Assembly: GCA_004210455.1 (NCBI GenBank)
Contig: SEFA01000013.1
Coordinates: 34,839-98,838 of the forward strand
Length of the DNA: 64,000 bases
Direction: 5' to 3'
Source: Rubrivivax sp.
GTDB lineage: Bacteria; Pseudomonadota; Gammaproteobacteria; Burkholderiales; Burkholderiaceae_C
Both the position numbers and the translations under genes were made by a program. The notes beneath the pieces are model-generated. The model was not told the origin of the DNA. It worked only from the letters and a program-made list of their open reading frames with translations, and made no database searches. Below, piece after piece: positions 53,204 to 62,926 of this stretch. How positions within the stretch are numbered: the stretch's first letter is position 1; every line of letters begins with the position of its first letter.

Positions 53204-54433
53204 ATGACCCGAACCCCCACCCGTCGTCACCTCCTCGGAGCGGCCCTGGCAGCGCCCGCCGCCGCCATCGCCGCAACGGCCGGCCCGAACGCCGTTGCCC
53301 GTCCGCCGGGCTCGTCCGTGTCGGTCTCGCCGCGTCGCATCGAGCGGATGCTCCGCGGCGTGGTCGCCGACGGTCGCGCGGTCGGCGTGTCGGCGGTGGT
53401 CTGGCAAGGCGGCAGCGAGCGTTACTTCGGCGCGTTCGGTCTGGCGGATCGCGAGGCGCGGCGACCGATGGCCCGCGACACGCTGGCGCGCATCTGGTCG
53501 ATGACCAAGCCGGTGGCATCGGTGGCGCTGATGCGGCTGTGGGATGCGGGCCGATTCCGCCTGGACGACCCGATCGCGCTCTACCTGCCAGAGTTCAGGA
53601 ACATGCGTGTGCACGCCGACGACGGTCGCGGCGAGCGGCCGGCCGAGCGGCCCATCCTCGTGCGCGACCTGCTGCGGCACACGTCGGGGCTCACGTACGC
53701 GATGGAAGACGGTCCAGCCGATCGCGCGTTCCGCGCGGCGGATCCGCTGGAGAAATCGGACGACCTGGCAGCGTTGAGCCGCGCCGTGGCGGCACTGCCG
53801 CTGCGTCACGAGCCGGGCACGGCCTGGCAGTACGGCACGTCGACGGACATCGTGGCGCGCCTGGTGGAGGTGCTGGGCGACGAGCCCTTCGATGCGCATG
53901 TCCGCCGCCACATCCTGCGGCCGCTGGGCATGAAGGAGACGGATTGGACGCAGCCCGACGCGGTCAAGGTTCGGCGTGCCGCGACCTACCGCTTCGGCGC
54001 CGACGGCCCGGCCCAGCGCGAGCCCGAAATGACCTTCGCCTTCGCCAGCGGCGGCGCGGGACTGATCGGCCCCATCGACGACTACCTGCGCTTCGCGCGC
54101 ATGCTGCTGGGCGAGGGCCAGCTCGACGGCGTGCGCGTGCTGCGTCCGGCGACGGTGAAGCTGATGCTCGTCGATCACCTGGACCCGGCGATCGCACCGA
54201 GGCATTTCCTGAAGAGCCCGGGGCTCGGTTTCGGTCTCGGCGGCTCGGTGCGCATCGCGCCGACGACGGCCGACGAGCCGGCCGGCCGGGTGGGTGAGTT
54301 CTCCTGGGGCGGCGCGGCCTCGACGCTGTTCTGGGTCGATCCGGCGAACCAGCTCGCCGTGGTGTTCTTCGCCCAGAAGTTCCCATTCGACGAAGCGCTG
54401 CACAAGGACGTGCGGGCCGCGGTGTACGGCTGA
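53204..54433 (+). CDS. exported class-C beta-lactamase-like serine hydrolase
   Basis: The 409-residue enzyme begins MTRTPTRRHLLGAALAAPAAA, a twin-arginine-like signal. The active site shows S-M-T-K in WSMTKPVA as SxxK, YGTS as the Tyr motif, and later FSWGG in place of the KTG box. This is the esterase/DD-peptidase branch rather than a true beta-lactamase. HTSGLTYAM is another family block. Substrate is unknown. It ends 31 bases from the convergent DUF2325 gene. Confidence 0.92.
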   Translation: MTRTPTRRHLLGAALAAPAAAIAATAGPNAVARPPGSSVSVSPRRIERMLRGVVADGRAVGVSAVVWQGGSERYFGAFGLADREARRPMARDTLARIWSMTKPVASVALMRLWDAGRFRLDDPIALYLPEFRNMRVHADDGRGERPAERPILVRDLLRHTSGLTYAMEDGPADRAFRAADPLEKSDDLAALSRAVAALPLRHEPGTAWQYGTSTDIVARLVEVLGDEPFDAHVRRHILRPLGMKETDWTQPDAVKVRRAATYRFGADGPAQREPEMTFAFASGGAGLIGPIDDYLRFARMLLGEGQLDGVRVLRPATVKLMLVDHLDPAIAPRHFLKSPGLGFGLGGSVRIAPTTADEPAGRVGEFSWGGAASTLFWVDPANQLAVVFFAQKFPFDEALHKDVRAAVYG

Positions 54434-54464
54434 GCGGGTGGTCTCTATCTGACCGAACCCGACA

Positions 54465-55976
54465 TCAACTTTCGCGGGCTGCCTGAGGCGTCTCGATGTC
54501 CTCGCCGTCCGCGCCGCTCAGCGACCCCAGCGCCCGGCGCATGCCGCTCGCGCTCGGGGACTCGATGTAGACGCACTTCTTGTTGTGACGCTTGCAGTGA
54601 TCCTTCACGCGCCAGTAAGCGTCGTGGCTGATGCAGCCGGTCTGGCAGATCACGAGGTCGGCTGCGGCGAGGCTCGCATCCAGCTTGGAGACTGCGTCTT
54701 CCTCGCCGCCGTCGTGGTGGAGGAACCGTCCGCCGGTGCGCTCGATCAGCTGGCGATAGATCGGCACCACCGCCGGCCGACCGCCGACGCACAGCACCGA
54801 GCGCTCGTCGAGCGACGGCAGCGACTCCGCGTTCGGCTGCGATTCGGATGGCTGTGCCGTCTGCGTCTGTTGCTGTTCAAGCTGACGCTCCGACTGCGCC
54901 AGTGCCTGCTGGAGTTCGTCCGCCCGGCGCTGCTCGCGCTCGGCCTGCTGGCGCGAGGTCAGCAGCGCGCGCTCCAGTTGATGGATGCGGTCCTGCTGCG
55001 TTTGAAGGTGCTTCGCCTGCTCATGACGATGGCGCAGCCCGGGGATGCTTTCCTCGAGCTGCTGCAGCTCCTCGCGCAGTCCCGCCGCCAGCGTGTCGCG
55101 CGCCAGCAGTTCGCCGCGCAGGCGCAGGCATTCGGCCTGCGACAGCTCCAGCTCGCGCGCCCGCTCCGCCAGCAGCCGCGTGCTGCGCGCCTGCGCCTGC
55201 GCCAGTTCGCGCGTCAGGATCGCGTGCTCGTCCTGCAGCTCGTCGAGCCGCTGCAGGTCCGCGCGGTTCGCCGCGCCGACCTGGTGTTGCAGCATGTGGA
55301 TGTCGCGCAGGACCTGTTCCTGCAGCGCCGCGTCGCAACGCGCATGCGTCAGCGCGCCCCACAGCGCGCCGCCGACGTCGTTGCCCTGCTGCGCGGCGTT
55401 CCACCAGCGCGTCAGCGACTCCGCCGTCTTGTGCTGCGCGGACTGCCGCAGCGCGATCGAGAAGCGCTGGTCCAGCTCCTTCTGCAGCATCTCGGAAATC
55501 GGCCCGCGACGCGCGCATTCGTTGATCGCGCCGCAGTGCATCTCGTAGTCGTTGGCCAGCGCCTCGCCGCCGAGCATCTTGCCCAGCTTGCGACGCAGCA
55601 CCGGCATCGGCAGGCACACGCCGATCACCGGGCACAGCGCCTGCGCGGGCAGTTCCCACAGACGACGTCGGCGCGAGCCGCGCGGCACCGGCATCTCCTC
55701 GGAGGAGGACGATGAGGACGACGACGAGGCGAGCGCGTCGCCGCGTGCCAGCGCTTGCGCCAGCGGCAGACCGGCCACCGCGGCGGGCACGGTGTCGCCT
55801 TCCTGCATGAACACGCCGCCGCCGGTCACCGCGCCCGTCACCGCGCCCATCTTCGCGCCCGTGACGGCGCTCGCGGCGGACGCCAGGAAGGGGGCGTCGC
55901 CCGGCGAGCCGGAACCGCCCGCGTCGGCGCGCGCCAGCAGGCTCAGGAGCGAATGGGGAGTGGGCTTGTCGCACAT
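54465..55976 (-). CDS. coiled-coil protein with C-terminal DUF2325
   Basis: The 503-residue protein starts with a low-complexity Ala/Gly region and a run of nine Ser followed by EEM at about 85-96, then a domain with Cys pairs (ALCPVIGVCLP, MHCGAINECARR), a long Gln/Arg/Leu coiled coil at about 230-375, and a DUF2325 domain from about 395: VLCVGGRPAVVPIYRQLIE, LVICQTGCISHDAYWRVKDHCKR, CVYIESPSASGM. DUF2325 proteins often occur in heme or iron operons of Burkholderiales. It follows tonB by 11 bases at the end of the heme operon; its role there is unknown, with possible heme or metal sensing through the Cys residues. Confidence 0.85.
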   Translation of the reverse strand: MCDKPTPHSLLSLLARADAGGSGSPGDAPFLASAASAVTGAKMGAVTGAVTGGGVFMQEGDTVPAAVAGLPLAQALARGDALASSSSSSSSSEEMPVPRGSRRRRLWELPAQALCPVIGVCLPMPVLRRKLGKMLGGEALANDYEMHCGAINECARRGPISEMLQKELDQRFSIALRQSAQHKTAESLTRWWNAAQQGNDVGGALWGALTHARCDAALQEQVLRDIHMLQHQVGAANRADLQRLDELQDEHAILTRELAQAQARSTRLLAERARELELSQAECLRLRGELLARDTLAAGLREELQQLEESIPGLRHRHEQAKHLQTQQDRIHQLERALLTSRQQAEREQRRADELQQALAQSERQLEQQQTQTAQPSESQPNAESLPSLDERSVLCVGGRPAVVPIYRQLIERTGGRFLHHDGGEEDAVSKLDASLAAADLVICQTGCISHDAYWRVKDHCKRHNKKCVYIESPSASGMRRALGSLSGADGEDIETPQAARES

Positions 55977-55987
55977 GGGTGGACTCC

Positions 55988-56725
55988 TTACTGCAAGGGG
56001 GACGCCTGGAGCGCGAAGCGCACCGGGTACTCGACCCAGCTGACCAGTCGCTGGTCGCCGCGTCGGGCAGGGATGAAGGGACAGGCTTCGGCGACGCGGC
56101 GCGCCGCCTCGTCCAGCAGCCGCCAGCCGCTGCCGCCGGCCACGAGGACTTCGGCGGCATGACCGTCGGCATCGACCTTGACGCGCAGCACGACCCGGCC
56201 CTCGATGCCGCGATCGCGCAGCATCCCGGGGTAGTGACGCTCGATCTGTCGGGCGCTGCAGGCACGATGGTCGGCAGGCATCTGGACGGGGACGTCGGTC
56301 GTCGGCGGCGCAGGAACGGTCGCCGGGACGGATGGGGATGCCGTCGCGACGGTCGAGACAGCGGCGACCGCGACAGCGCGGGCCGCGGCCGGGCCCTGAT
56401 CCGCCGGCGCAGCCGCGGGGGGATCGAATCGCAGCGGCGTCGCCGCGACGGCGATCGGCGGCGCCGCCTCGATGTGCACGGGCGGCGGCGGGATGTCCGG
56501 CATCGGCGGAACGCTCATCGCGGAGCGGGGACGTTCAATGGGAATGGACGACGGCGCCGTCACTTCCGACGTCGGCTTCGATGGCACCAGACGCGCGCTG
56601 ATCGTCAACGGCACGGGCGCGGGCGGCCGCTTCGGCGCGAGAGCGCTCGCCAGCGCCAGCAGCATCGCCGCGTGGATCGCGCCCGTCACGGCCCAGCCGG
56701 TCCAGCGAGGACCGCGGCTCAACAT
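55988..56725 (-). CDS. tonB: energy transducer TonB
   Basis: The 245-residue protein has one N-terminal membrane anchor (WAVTGAIHAAMLLALASALA), a Pro/Ala-rich spacer and a C-terminal TonB domain with YPGMLRDRGIEGRVVLRVKVDADGHAAEV. It carries proton-motive energy from ExbBD to the receptor. It overlaps the ATPase gene by 7 bases and is thus dedicated to this heme locus. No exbB or exbD gene is in the window, so those must be shared from elsewhere. Confidence 0.93.
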   Translation of the reverse strand: MLSRGPRWTGWAVTGAIHAAMLLALASALAPKRPPAPVPLTISARLVPSKPTSEVTAPSSIPIERPRSAMSVPPMPDIPPPPVHIEAAPPIAVAATPLRFDPPAAAPADQGPAAARAVAVAAVSTVATASPSVPATVPAPPTTDVPVQMPADHRACSARQIERHYPGMLRDRGIEGRVVLRVKVDADGHAAEVLVAGGSGWRLLDEAARRVAEACPFIPARRGDQRLVSWVEYPVRFALQASPLQ

Positions 56726-57510
56726 GCGCGCACTCCCACCCCGCCGGCCAGCATCGGGAGGATCGCGAGACCGTGCTCATCGCGCAGCAGTCGCAGGCGT
56801 GTGTCGTAGAGCTGTTCCAGCAGCGGCAGGGTCGCCGGCAGCGCGTCGCAGTCGGCCAGCAGACGGCCCGACTTCATGAGCCACAACCGGTCGAAGTGAT
56901 TCATCGCGAGGTTCAGGTCGTGCAGCACCGCGACCAGCGCATGGCCGCGCTGCGTCGCGAAGTCCGACATCGCCGCCATCAGCGAGACGCTCAGTCCCGG
57001 ATCGAGCGCCGCCACCGGCTCGTCGACGAGCAGCAACCCGTCGCGCGCATCCCAGGCCTGCGCGAACACGCGTGCCAGCTGGACGCGCGCCTGTTCGCCG
57101 CCGGACAAGGTGTCGAAGCGGCGACCGTGCAGATGCTCGGCCTGCGCTTGAGTCAAGGCCTCGCGCACGATGGCGTCCTGGCGCCCGTCGCCTTGGCGGG
57201 CGACGCGACCCAGCGCGACGACCAGCTCAACGGGCAGTCCGAAGGCGACACCGTGCTGCTGCGGCAGTACCGCGCGGCGTTGCGCGAGCTCAGCCGGCGA
57301 CCACGCGCCCAGGGGCTGTCCGTCGAAATGCAGCGCACCGGCCGCCGGCCTCAGTTCGCGCGCGATGAGTCGCAGCAGGGTCGATTTCCCGGCGCCGCTC
57401 GGACCGAGGATCGCCACGTGTTCGCCCGGATCGACGCGCAGCGTCAGCGGTCCGATCGCCGCGTTGCCCAAGGTCACGCGCACGTCGTGCAGGGTCAGCA
57501 GCGAGCCCAT
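56719..57510 (-). CDS. hmuV: heme ABC transporter ATP-binding protein HmuV
   Basis: This 263-residue ATPase has Walker A GPSGAGKST at about 37-45, the signature LSGGEQARVQLARVFAQA, Walker B LLLVDEPVAALDP and the switch His in AVLHDLNLAM. The FecE/HmuV type is clear from the spacing and AVLPQQHGVAFGL Q-loop. The chosen ATG follows an in-frame GTG. It lies 13 bases after the permease gene and overlaps tonB by 7 bases. Confidence 0.95.
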   Translation of the reverse strand: MGSLLTLHDVRVTLGNAAIGPLTLRVDPGEHVAILGPSGAGKSTLLRLIARELRPAAGALHFDGQPLGAWSPAELAQRRAVLPQQHGVAFGLPVELVVALGRVARQGDGRQDAIVREALTQAQAEHLHGRRFDTLSGGEQARVQLARVFAQAWDARDGLLLVDEPVAALDPGLSVSLMAAMSDFATQRGHALVAVLHDLNLAMNHFDRLWLMKSGRLLADCDALPATLPLLEQLYDTRLRLLRDEHGLAILPMLAGGVGVRAC

Positions 57511-57523
57511 CACGCGTTCCCCA

Positions 57524-58597
57524 TCATGCGCTTCCCATACGACGCACCGCGCCGCGCAGCAGGAAGAGGAACCACGGCGCGCCGATCAGCGCGCTGAACA
57601 CGCCGACAGGGATCTCCGCCGGCACCGCCAGCGTCCGTGCGAGGGTGTCCGCGACGACGAGCAGCAGCGCGCCGGCGAGCATGGCGTTGGGCAGCACATG
57701 GCGCTGGTCCGAGCCGACGAGTTGCCGCGCCAGGTGGGGCGCCATCAGGCCGATGAAAGCGATGTTGCCGCACCAGGCCACCGCCAGCGCCGAGAGCAGC
57801 GCCACCATGGTGATGCACTGCCAGCGCAGCCGTTCCACATCGATGCCGACGTGCGCGGCCGCCGCCTCGCCGAGCGCGAGCGCATTCAGACGCGGCGCGA
57901 CGCGCAGCGCCAAGGTGCCCAGCACCAGCAACGCGCCGCCCATCACGGCGGCCATGATCCAGTTGGCGCCGGCCAGCGAGCTGAGGGTCCAGAAGTTGAT
58001 CGCGCGCAGTTGGTCGTCGTTGGCGATGAAACTGCACAGTCCCACGACCGCGAAGGTCATCGCCTGCAGCGCCAGTCCGCACAGCAGCAGCGCGGCGATG
58101 GAACCCGGCGCCAGCCAGCGCGAGAGACGGTCCAGAGAGAAACATACCGCCAGCGCGCCGCCGAAGCCGACCAGCGGCAGCAGCCACAGGCGGGCTTCCG
58201 CGGGCAGCACGGCGTGCAGGCTCGCGAAGACGGTGAGGGTGAGCGCCACGGCCGCCGCCGCGCCGCTGGTGACGCCGAGCAGGCTGGGCTCGGCCATCGG
58301 GTTGCGGAACAACGCCTGGCTGAGCGCACCGGCCAGGCCGAGCGCCGCGCCCACCGCGAGCGTGAGTCCGAGGCGCGGCAACCGCAGCTGCCAAAGCACG
58401 TGCGCGCCGCCGGTCTTGGGGGCGTCGCTCCACGGCCCGTTGAGCCAGTCCGACGCCGCGATCGGCACTGCGCCGAATTGCACCGCCACGATCACCGTCA
58501 GCACCAGCGCCGCCGTCAGCAGCATCGGGCGCGACCACGCGCGCCGCGATGACACCGCGGCGAGCGGCGAGGGCAGGGCGGATCCGACCGAGTTCAT
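57524..58597 (-). CDS. hmuU: heme ABC transporter permease HmuU
   Basis: The 357-residue FecCD-type permease has ten hydrophobic segments. Typical blocks are LRLPRLGLTLAVGAALGLAGALSQALFRNPMAEPSLLG and GNIAFIGLMAPHLARQLVGSDQRHVLP, which contact the ATPase, and the ending PAEIPVGVFSALIGAPWFLFLL. It moves heme through the inner membrane with HmuT and HmuV. The start is placed at MNSVGSALPSP; an upstream in-frame start would add 26 Arg-rich residues. Confidence 0.95.
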   Translation of the reverse strand: MNSVGSALPSPLAAVSSRRAWSRPMLLTAALVLTVIVAVQFGAVPIAASDWLNGPWSDAPKTGGAHVLWQLRLPRLGLTLAVGAALGLAGALSQALFRNPMAEPSLLGVTSGAAAAVALTLTVFASLHAVLPAEARLWLLPLVGFGGALAVCFSLDRLSRWLAPGSIAALLLCGLALQAMTFAVVGLCSFIANDDQLRAINFWTLSSLAGANWIMAAVMGGALLVLGTLALRVAPRLNALALGEAAAAHVGIDVERLRWQCITMVALLSALAVAWCGNIAFIGLMAPHLARQLVGSDQRHVLPNAMLAGALLLVVADTLARTLAVPAEIPVGVFSALIGAPWFLFLLRGAVRRMGSA

Positions 58598-58643
58598 CGC
58601 GTAGTCCGTGGCGTTGTCCGTCGTGCTGAACGACGATGGCCGC

Positions 58644-59537
58644 TCACGCCGTCTTGCCCGCACCCGCCGGCGCATGCAGGGCCTGGGCCAACGTCGTCAA
58701 TGCCTTCGGCGTGCGCGGACCGAAGCCGAGTAGCTCCATGGTTTCCATCACGACCACGCGCCTGTTCTGACCGGCCGGCGTCTGTGCCAGTCCCGGCAGC
58801 TTCAGCAGGTCGTCGATGCCGCCGCTGGCTTCGAGGCCCTGCGTCGTCGCGAGGATCACGTCCGGCGCCGCGGCGATCGCCGCTTCGGGCGACAGCATCT
58901 TGTAGCCCTGCGCATCGCCCAGCGCATTGGTCGCGGCGGCGTAGGCGATCATCGCGTCGGCGGCCGTGGCCGAGCCCGCGATGCGCGCCTGGTTCGCCGC
59001 GTTCGACAGCACGAAGAGCACACGCGGCGCGCGATGGCCGGCGGCGAGTTTCGTCACCTGGGCGCGGCTCGCGGTCCATTCGGCCTGCAGCTTCTGCGAT
59101 AGCGCCGTCGCCTGCTGCTGGCGACCGAGCAGCTCGCCCAGCGCCTTGGTCCGTTCGAGCACGCCTTCGAAGCGGTGTTCCGCGCGCAGCACGTGCAGCG
59201 GCACCTTTGCCGCTTCGAGCTGACGCAGCACCGCGGGCGGGCCGGCTTCCTCGGTGGCGACGACCATCGTCGGCGCCAGCGACAGCAGGCCTTCGGCAGC
59301 CAGCGTGCGCGCGTAGCCGACGTTGGGCAGCTTGGTCGCGGCCGTCGGGTACAGCGAGGTGCTGTCCACGCCGACCAGCTCGCCCTGTGCGCCCAGTTCG
59401 TAGATCAGCTCGGTCAGCGCGCCGCCGACCGCGATGACGCGCTGCGGCGCGGCCCATGCGCGGCCGCCGATCGTCAGCAGCGCGGCGGCCGGCGCCAGCG
59501 CCAAGGTCCGTGACAGGACATGCCGGCGGTTCAGCAT
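58644..59537 (-). CDS. hmuT: heme ABC substrate-binding protein HmuT
   Basis: This 297-residue protein starts MLNRRHVLSRTLALAPAAALL, a signal with Arg-Arg, and matures into a BtuF/HmuT-type helical-backbone binding protein. The blocks RVIAVGGALTELIYELGA, LVGVDSTSLYPTAA and LPNVGYARTLAAEGLLSLAP are those of hemin-binding proteins. Its start overlaps the hmuS stop by 7 bases. It collects heme in the periplasm for HmuUV. Confidence 0.95.
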   Translation of the reverse strand: MLNRRHVLSRTLALAPAAALLTIGGRAWAAPQRVIAVGGALTELIYELGAQGELVGVDSTSLYPTAATKLPNVGYARTLAAEGLLSLAPTMVVATEEAGPPAVLRQLEAAKVPLHVLRAEHRFEGVLERTKALGELLGRQQQATALSQKLQAEWTASRAQVTKLAAGHRAPRVLFVLSNAANQARIAGSATAADAMIAYAAATNALGDAQGYKMLSPEAAIAAAPDVILATTQGLEASGGIDDLLKLPGLAQTPAGQNRRVVVMETMELLGFGPRTPKALTTLAQALHAPAGAGKTA

Positions 59538-60602
59538 GGCACGGTCTCCGCCGGCGCGCCTTCGACCAGGCTCTCCAGCAGGTTGCGCCAGTCGCAGCGC
59601 TCGGCCTGGCCGGGCTTGCGTTCGCCGAACATCATCGCGATCGTGCGGCCCTGCGCATCGAACAGTTCCAGCGAGCACACCAGCCCGTCGACCGTCGGCT
59701 TGCGCACCAGCCACGCCGAGGCGATGTGGTCCTCGCGCAGGTGCAGGTTGAAGCCCGGATCCAGCACGTTGATCCACGGCCCCATCATCGCGACCTTGTT
59801 CACCGGGCCGCTGTGGATCTGGATCATCCCGGGGTTGCCGACGAAGACCATGATCGACACGTTCTCCTGCGCGGCGCGGCTCAGCAGCTCCTGCGCGCTG
59901 GACAGCGCCAGCGGCTGCGCGAAACGCGGTTCGGCCAGGCGCAGCGCCTGCGTGCGGCTCAGGCCGTGACGCTTCAGCAGGCCGAAGAAGTCATGCGTGT
60001 CGCGCAGCGAGGCCCATTCGCCGCGGAAGGCCGCGACGTCGATGCGCGCGTCCGGCACTTCCGCGGCGAATGGGCTGCTGGTCGTCCGCCAGGAAGCGCG
60101 TCACCAGGGCCTCGTAGGCGGCGAGATCGCTCTCCGGCTTCACGAAGACCTTGTGGATGGCCTGGCCGGCGGCGTCGAAGAACTGGAGGCTGCGCTGCAC
60201 CGCGCCGTCGGACAGCCGCTCGGCGACGGCGAAGCCGTGGCGCCAGTGGCTGTAGAAGACGCGCAGGTCGATCGCGCCGCCCAGCACCAGGCCCATCTGG
60301 CGCTGCGGCCCCATCGCGCTGACGGCGGTGTAGACGCCGACCTTCTCGTGCACGCAGGACTCGTTGCGGGTCAGCGCCATGACCGGGCCCAGCGGCTCCA
60401 GCGCGGCGATCAGGTCCTGCCACGCCTCGCGCAGGCGACGCGCGCGCAGCGGGGACTCGTCGTCGGCGAACGGGCCGGCGTGCGCGGCCAGCAGCTCGCC
60501 CTCGGAGATGCGCAGGTCGCTGGCGATGTCGCGGTGACGCGCCTTGCGTTCCTGGCGCGCCGTGGCGAAGGCCTGTCGCAAAGCGGTGAAGCTGGCATGC
60601 AT
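59531..60602 (-). pseudogene. hmuS: HmuS heme-degrading/transport protein, one-base frameshift
   Basis: Two reading frames together make a full HmuS/HemS. The first 178 residues start MHASFTALRQAFATARQ and contain ESCVHEKVGVYTAVSAMGPQ and DLRVFYSHWRHGFAVAE. After FLADDQQP the frame is lost at a CCC run (60072-60074 on the plus strand). Removing one C restores QQPFAAEVPDARIDVAAFRGEW and the rest, including VFVGNPGMIQIHSGPV and HLREDHIASAWLV, to the stop. HmuS binds and cleaves heme in the cytoplasm. Because both halves are otherwise intact, either a recent mutation or a base-call error is likely. Confidence 0.85.
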
Positions 60603-60618
60603 GGGGAACAACTCCTGG

Positions 60619-62820
60619 TCAGAAATCGGCGCGCAGGGTCACCTGGAAGGCGCGGCCGGTGGCGGTGTAGCTGTCGATCGTGGCCAGGGCCGCGGGCGTG
60701 GCCGCGCTGATGCCGGTCACATCGCCCCAACGCCAGTACTTCTTGTCGAAGAGGTTGGTGACGTAAGCCGAGATCGAGAAGGTCTTGTCGAAGCGGTAGG
60801 CGCCGCCGAGGTCCACGACGTCGTACTTCTTCGGCGTGAACTGGCCGGCCGTGCTGACGTCCGACGGCTTCTTGCCGGAGCTGTGCAGCCAGGTGGCTTC
60901 GACGCCCCACGGGCCGGACTCGTAGCGCGCGCCGACCTTGCCGCGCAAGGGCTGCACGCTGTCCAGCGGCGTCTCGACGCCGTTCTCGATGCTGTGGCCG
61001 CGCGACTTCGCCACCGACGCGTTGACGTTGAACGTGGAGGAGATGTCCCAGACCAAACGCGCTTCCACGCCCTTGATGCGGGCTTGGCTCAGGTTGACGT
61101 ACTGGAAGATCGCCGGATCGTTGGGCGTGAAGGACCCTCGCACCATCTCCTGCGAGATGAAGTCGCGGTAGCGGTTATCGTAGGCGCTCAGCTGCCAGCG
61201 CAGCGTGTCCATCAGCTTGCCGCGCAGGCCCAGTTCCCAGCTGTTGGCGTGTTCCGCCTTCAGGTCGGGATTGCCGATGCTCTGGTAGCCCTGGATCGGG
61301 TTGGTGAAGCCGTTGTTGACCTGGTCCGGCGTCGGCGCGCGGAAGCCTTGCGCCCAGTTGACGTAGGGCTGGACGACGGGTGTCGCGCGCCAGATCAGGC
61401 CGATCCGCGGCGTCACCGCCTGGTCCGACAGCGAGACGATCTGGCCGGTGTAGCCATTCTGCTTGGGCGACAGCTTGTAGTGCTCGAAGCGCAGCGCGGG
61501 AATGAGCGTGAAGTCGCCCGCCTCGATCTCGTCCTGCACGAAGGCGCCGGCCAAGGTGTACTTCGTGTCGGGGAAGGCCTTGCTCGGGAAGGTCTCCCCG
61601 GCCGGAGGCACGGTGCCGTCGCGCACGCCCTCGATCGTGTTGCGGCTGAGGTCGACGCCGTAGCTCAGGCGCTGGTTCGCGAGCTGCGTCTGCGCCTGCG
61701 AGCTCACGCCGATCACGCGTTCCTTGTAGGTGCCCAGGCGCGTGCGGTCGGGCGAGGTGTTGCGGTCCTCGGCGGCGAACTGGCGCGTCTCGCTGTCCTG
61801 CACGTAGACGTGCGTGGTCGCCTGTTGCAGCCACGCGGCGTTGAGGTCTTCGTAGCGGTGCTCCAGCGAGACCCGCGTGCGCTCCAGCTTGTCGTGCGCG
61901 ACCAGCCCCAGCACCGCCGTCCCCGGCAGCGTGCCGGTCGCCGGCGGCGCGGTCACGGCCGTGAGCACGTCGGTGTCGACCTTGCGCTCGCGGTACTCGA
62001 GCGTGCCCATCAGGCGGTGGTTCCCGTTCACGCGATAACCGAGCTTGGCCATCACGCTGCGGGTCTCGACGTCGGTCGGATTGGGTTTGGTACGCGTGGC
62101 GTTGGGCGCGTCGTTGTCGCCCTCGTTCTTGGTCTCGTGACCGCGCTGGACCGTCGCCTGCACCAGGCTGCTCCAGTCCCCCGCGCCGAAGGCGACGGCG
62201 GCGCTGGCCCGCTTGGAGTCGTCGGCGCTCAGGCCGGTCAGCTTGGCGAAGCCGGCGAAGGTCTTGCCGTTCACCAGCAGGTCCTCCGGCGCCAGCGTGC
62301 GCAGGCTCAGCGCGCCGGCCAGGCCGTCGCTCCCGTAGGAGGTGGACGTCGGGCCACGCAGCACCTCGGCGCTGACCAGGCTGTTGAGGTCGACGAAGTC
62401 GGCCCGGCCGCTCGCGAACGCGCCGAAGGCGAAGCTCTGCGGCAGGCGGATGCCGTCCACCATCATCAGCACGCGGTTGCCTTCCAGGCCGCGGATGTTG
62501 ATGCCTTCATTGCCGGAACGGCCCGTGGAGGCGCCCGCCGCCGTGAAGCGCGGGGTCATGGCCTTGACCGAGAGATCGACCTCGTCGGACAGCAGGTCCT
62601 TCAGGTCGCGCGCGTCGCGGCGGTCGAGCTGCCTGCGGTTCTTCACGGTGACCGTGTTGGGGACCGCGTCGACCGAGCGTTCGGTGCGGGTCGCGGAGAC
62701 GGTCAGTTCGCCAAGTTGCTGGGGATTCTCGGCGGTCGGAGCGGTTGGCGGGGTCTGGGCGAAAGCCAGGGGGAAGGCCAACGACAGGGCGAGCGCGACG
62801 GGCGTCGGGCGCAGTTGCAT
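60619..62820 (-). CDS. hmuR: TonB-dependent heme receptor HmuR
   Basis: This 733-residue outer-membrane receptor has a signal peptide ending near LAFAQ at 22. The plug starts at LGELTVSATRTERSVDAVPNTVTV and contains NIRGLEGNRVLMMVDGIRLPQ. The heme-receptor block NPDLKAEHANSWELGLRG follows FRAPTPDQV, where heme receptors carry the FRAP and NPxL motifs. The protein ends in an aromatic FQVTLRADF. AAGGA lies ten bases before the ATG. It is the second gene after hemP and takes up heme or hemoprotein heme. Confidence 0.95.
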   Translation of the reverse strand: MQLRPTPVALALSLAFPLAFAQTPPTAPTAENPQQLGELTVSATRTERSVDAVPNTVTVKNRRQLDRRDARDLKDLLSDEVDLSVKAMTPRFTAAGASTGRSGNEGINIRGLEGNRVLMMVDGIRLPQSFAFGAFASGRADFVDLNSLVSAEVLRGPTSTSYGSDGLAGALSLRTLAPEDLLVNGKTFAGFAKLTGLSADDSKRASAAVAFGAGDWSSLVQATVQRGHETKNEGDNDAPNATRTKPNPTDVETRSVMAKLGYRVNGNHRLMGTLEYRERKVDTDVLTAVTAPPATGTLPGTAVLGLVAHDKLERTRVSLEHRYEDLNAAWLQQATTHVYVQDSETRQFAAEDRNTSPDRTRLGTYKERVIGVSSQAQTQLANQRLSYGVDLSRNTIEGVRDGTVPPAGETFPSKAFPDTKYTLAGAFVQDEIEAGDFTLIPALRFEHYKLSPKQNGYTGQIVSLSDQAVTPRIGLIWRATPVVQPYVNWAQGFRAPTPDQVNNGFTNPIQGYQSIGNPDLKAEHANSWELGLRGKLMDTLRWQLSAYDNRYRDFISQEMVRGSFTPNDPAIFQYVNLSQARIKGVEARLVWDISSTFNVNASVAKSRGHSIENGVETPLDSVQPLRGKVGARYESGPWGVEATWLHSSGKKPSDVSTAGQFTPKKYDVVDLGGAYRFDKTFSISAYVTNLFDKKYWRWGDVTGISAATPAALATIDSYTATGRAFQVTLRADF

Positions 62821-62926
62821 GGTGACGAAATCCTTGTAGTTCTTGCGGATCTCGCACGGGCTGGCACGACGCGGGCTGGTGCGGGCGGGCGGTCCTCGCG
62901 GACGGCCGGCAGGGAGAAGGGAAAGA

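Noticed and set aside
53204..54433. Class C beta-lactamase giving antibiotic resistance
   Set aside because: The KTG box is replaced and the sequence resembles esterase/DD-peptidase relatives, so resistance cannot be claimed.
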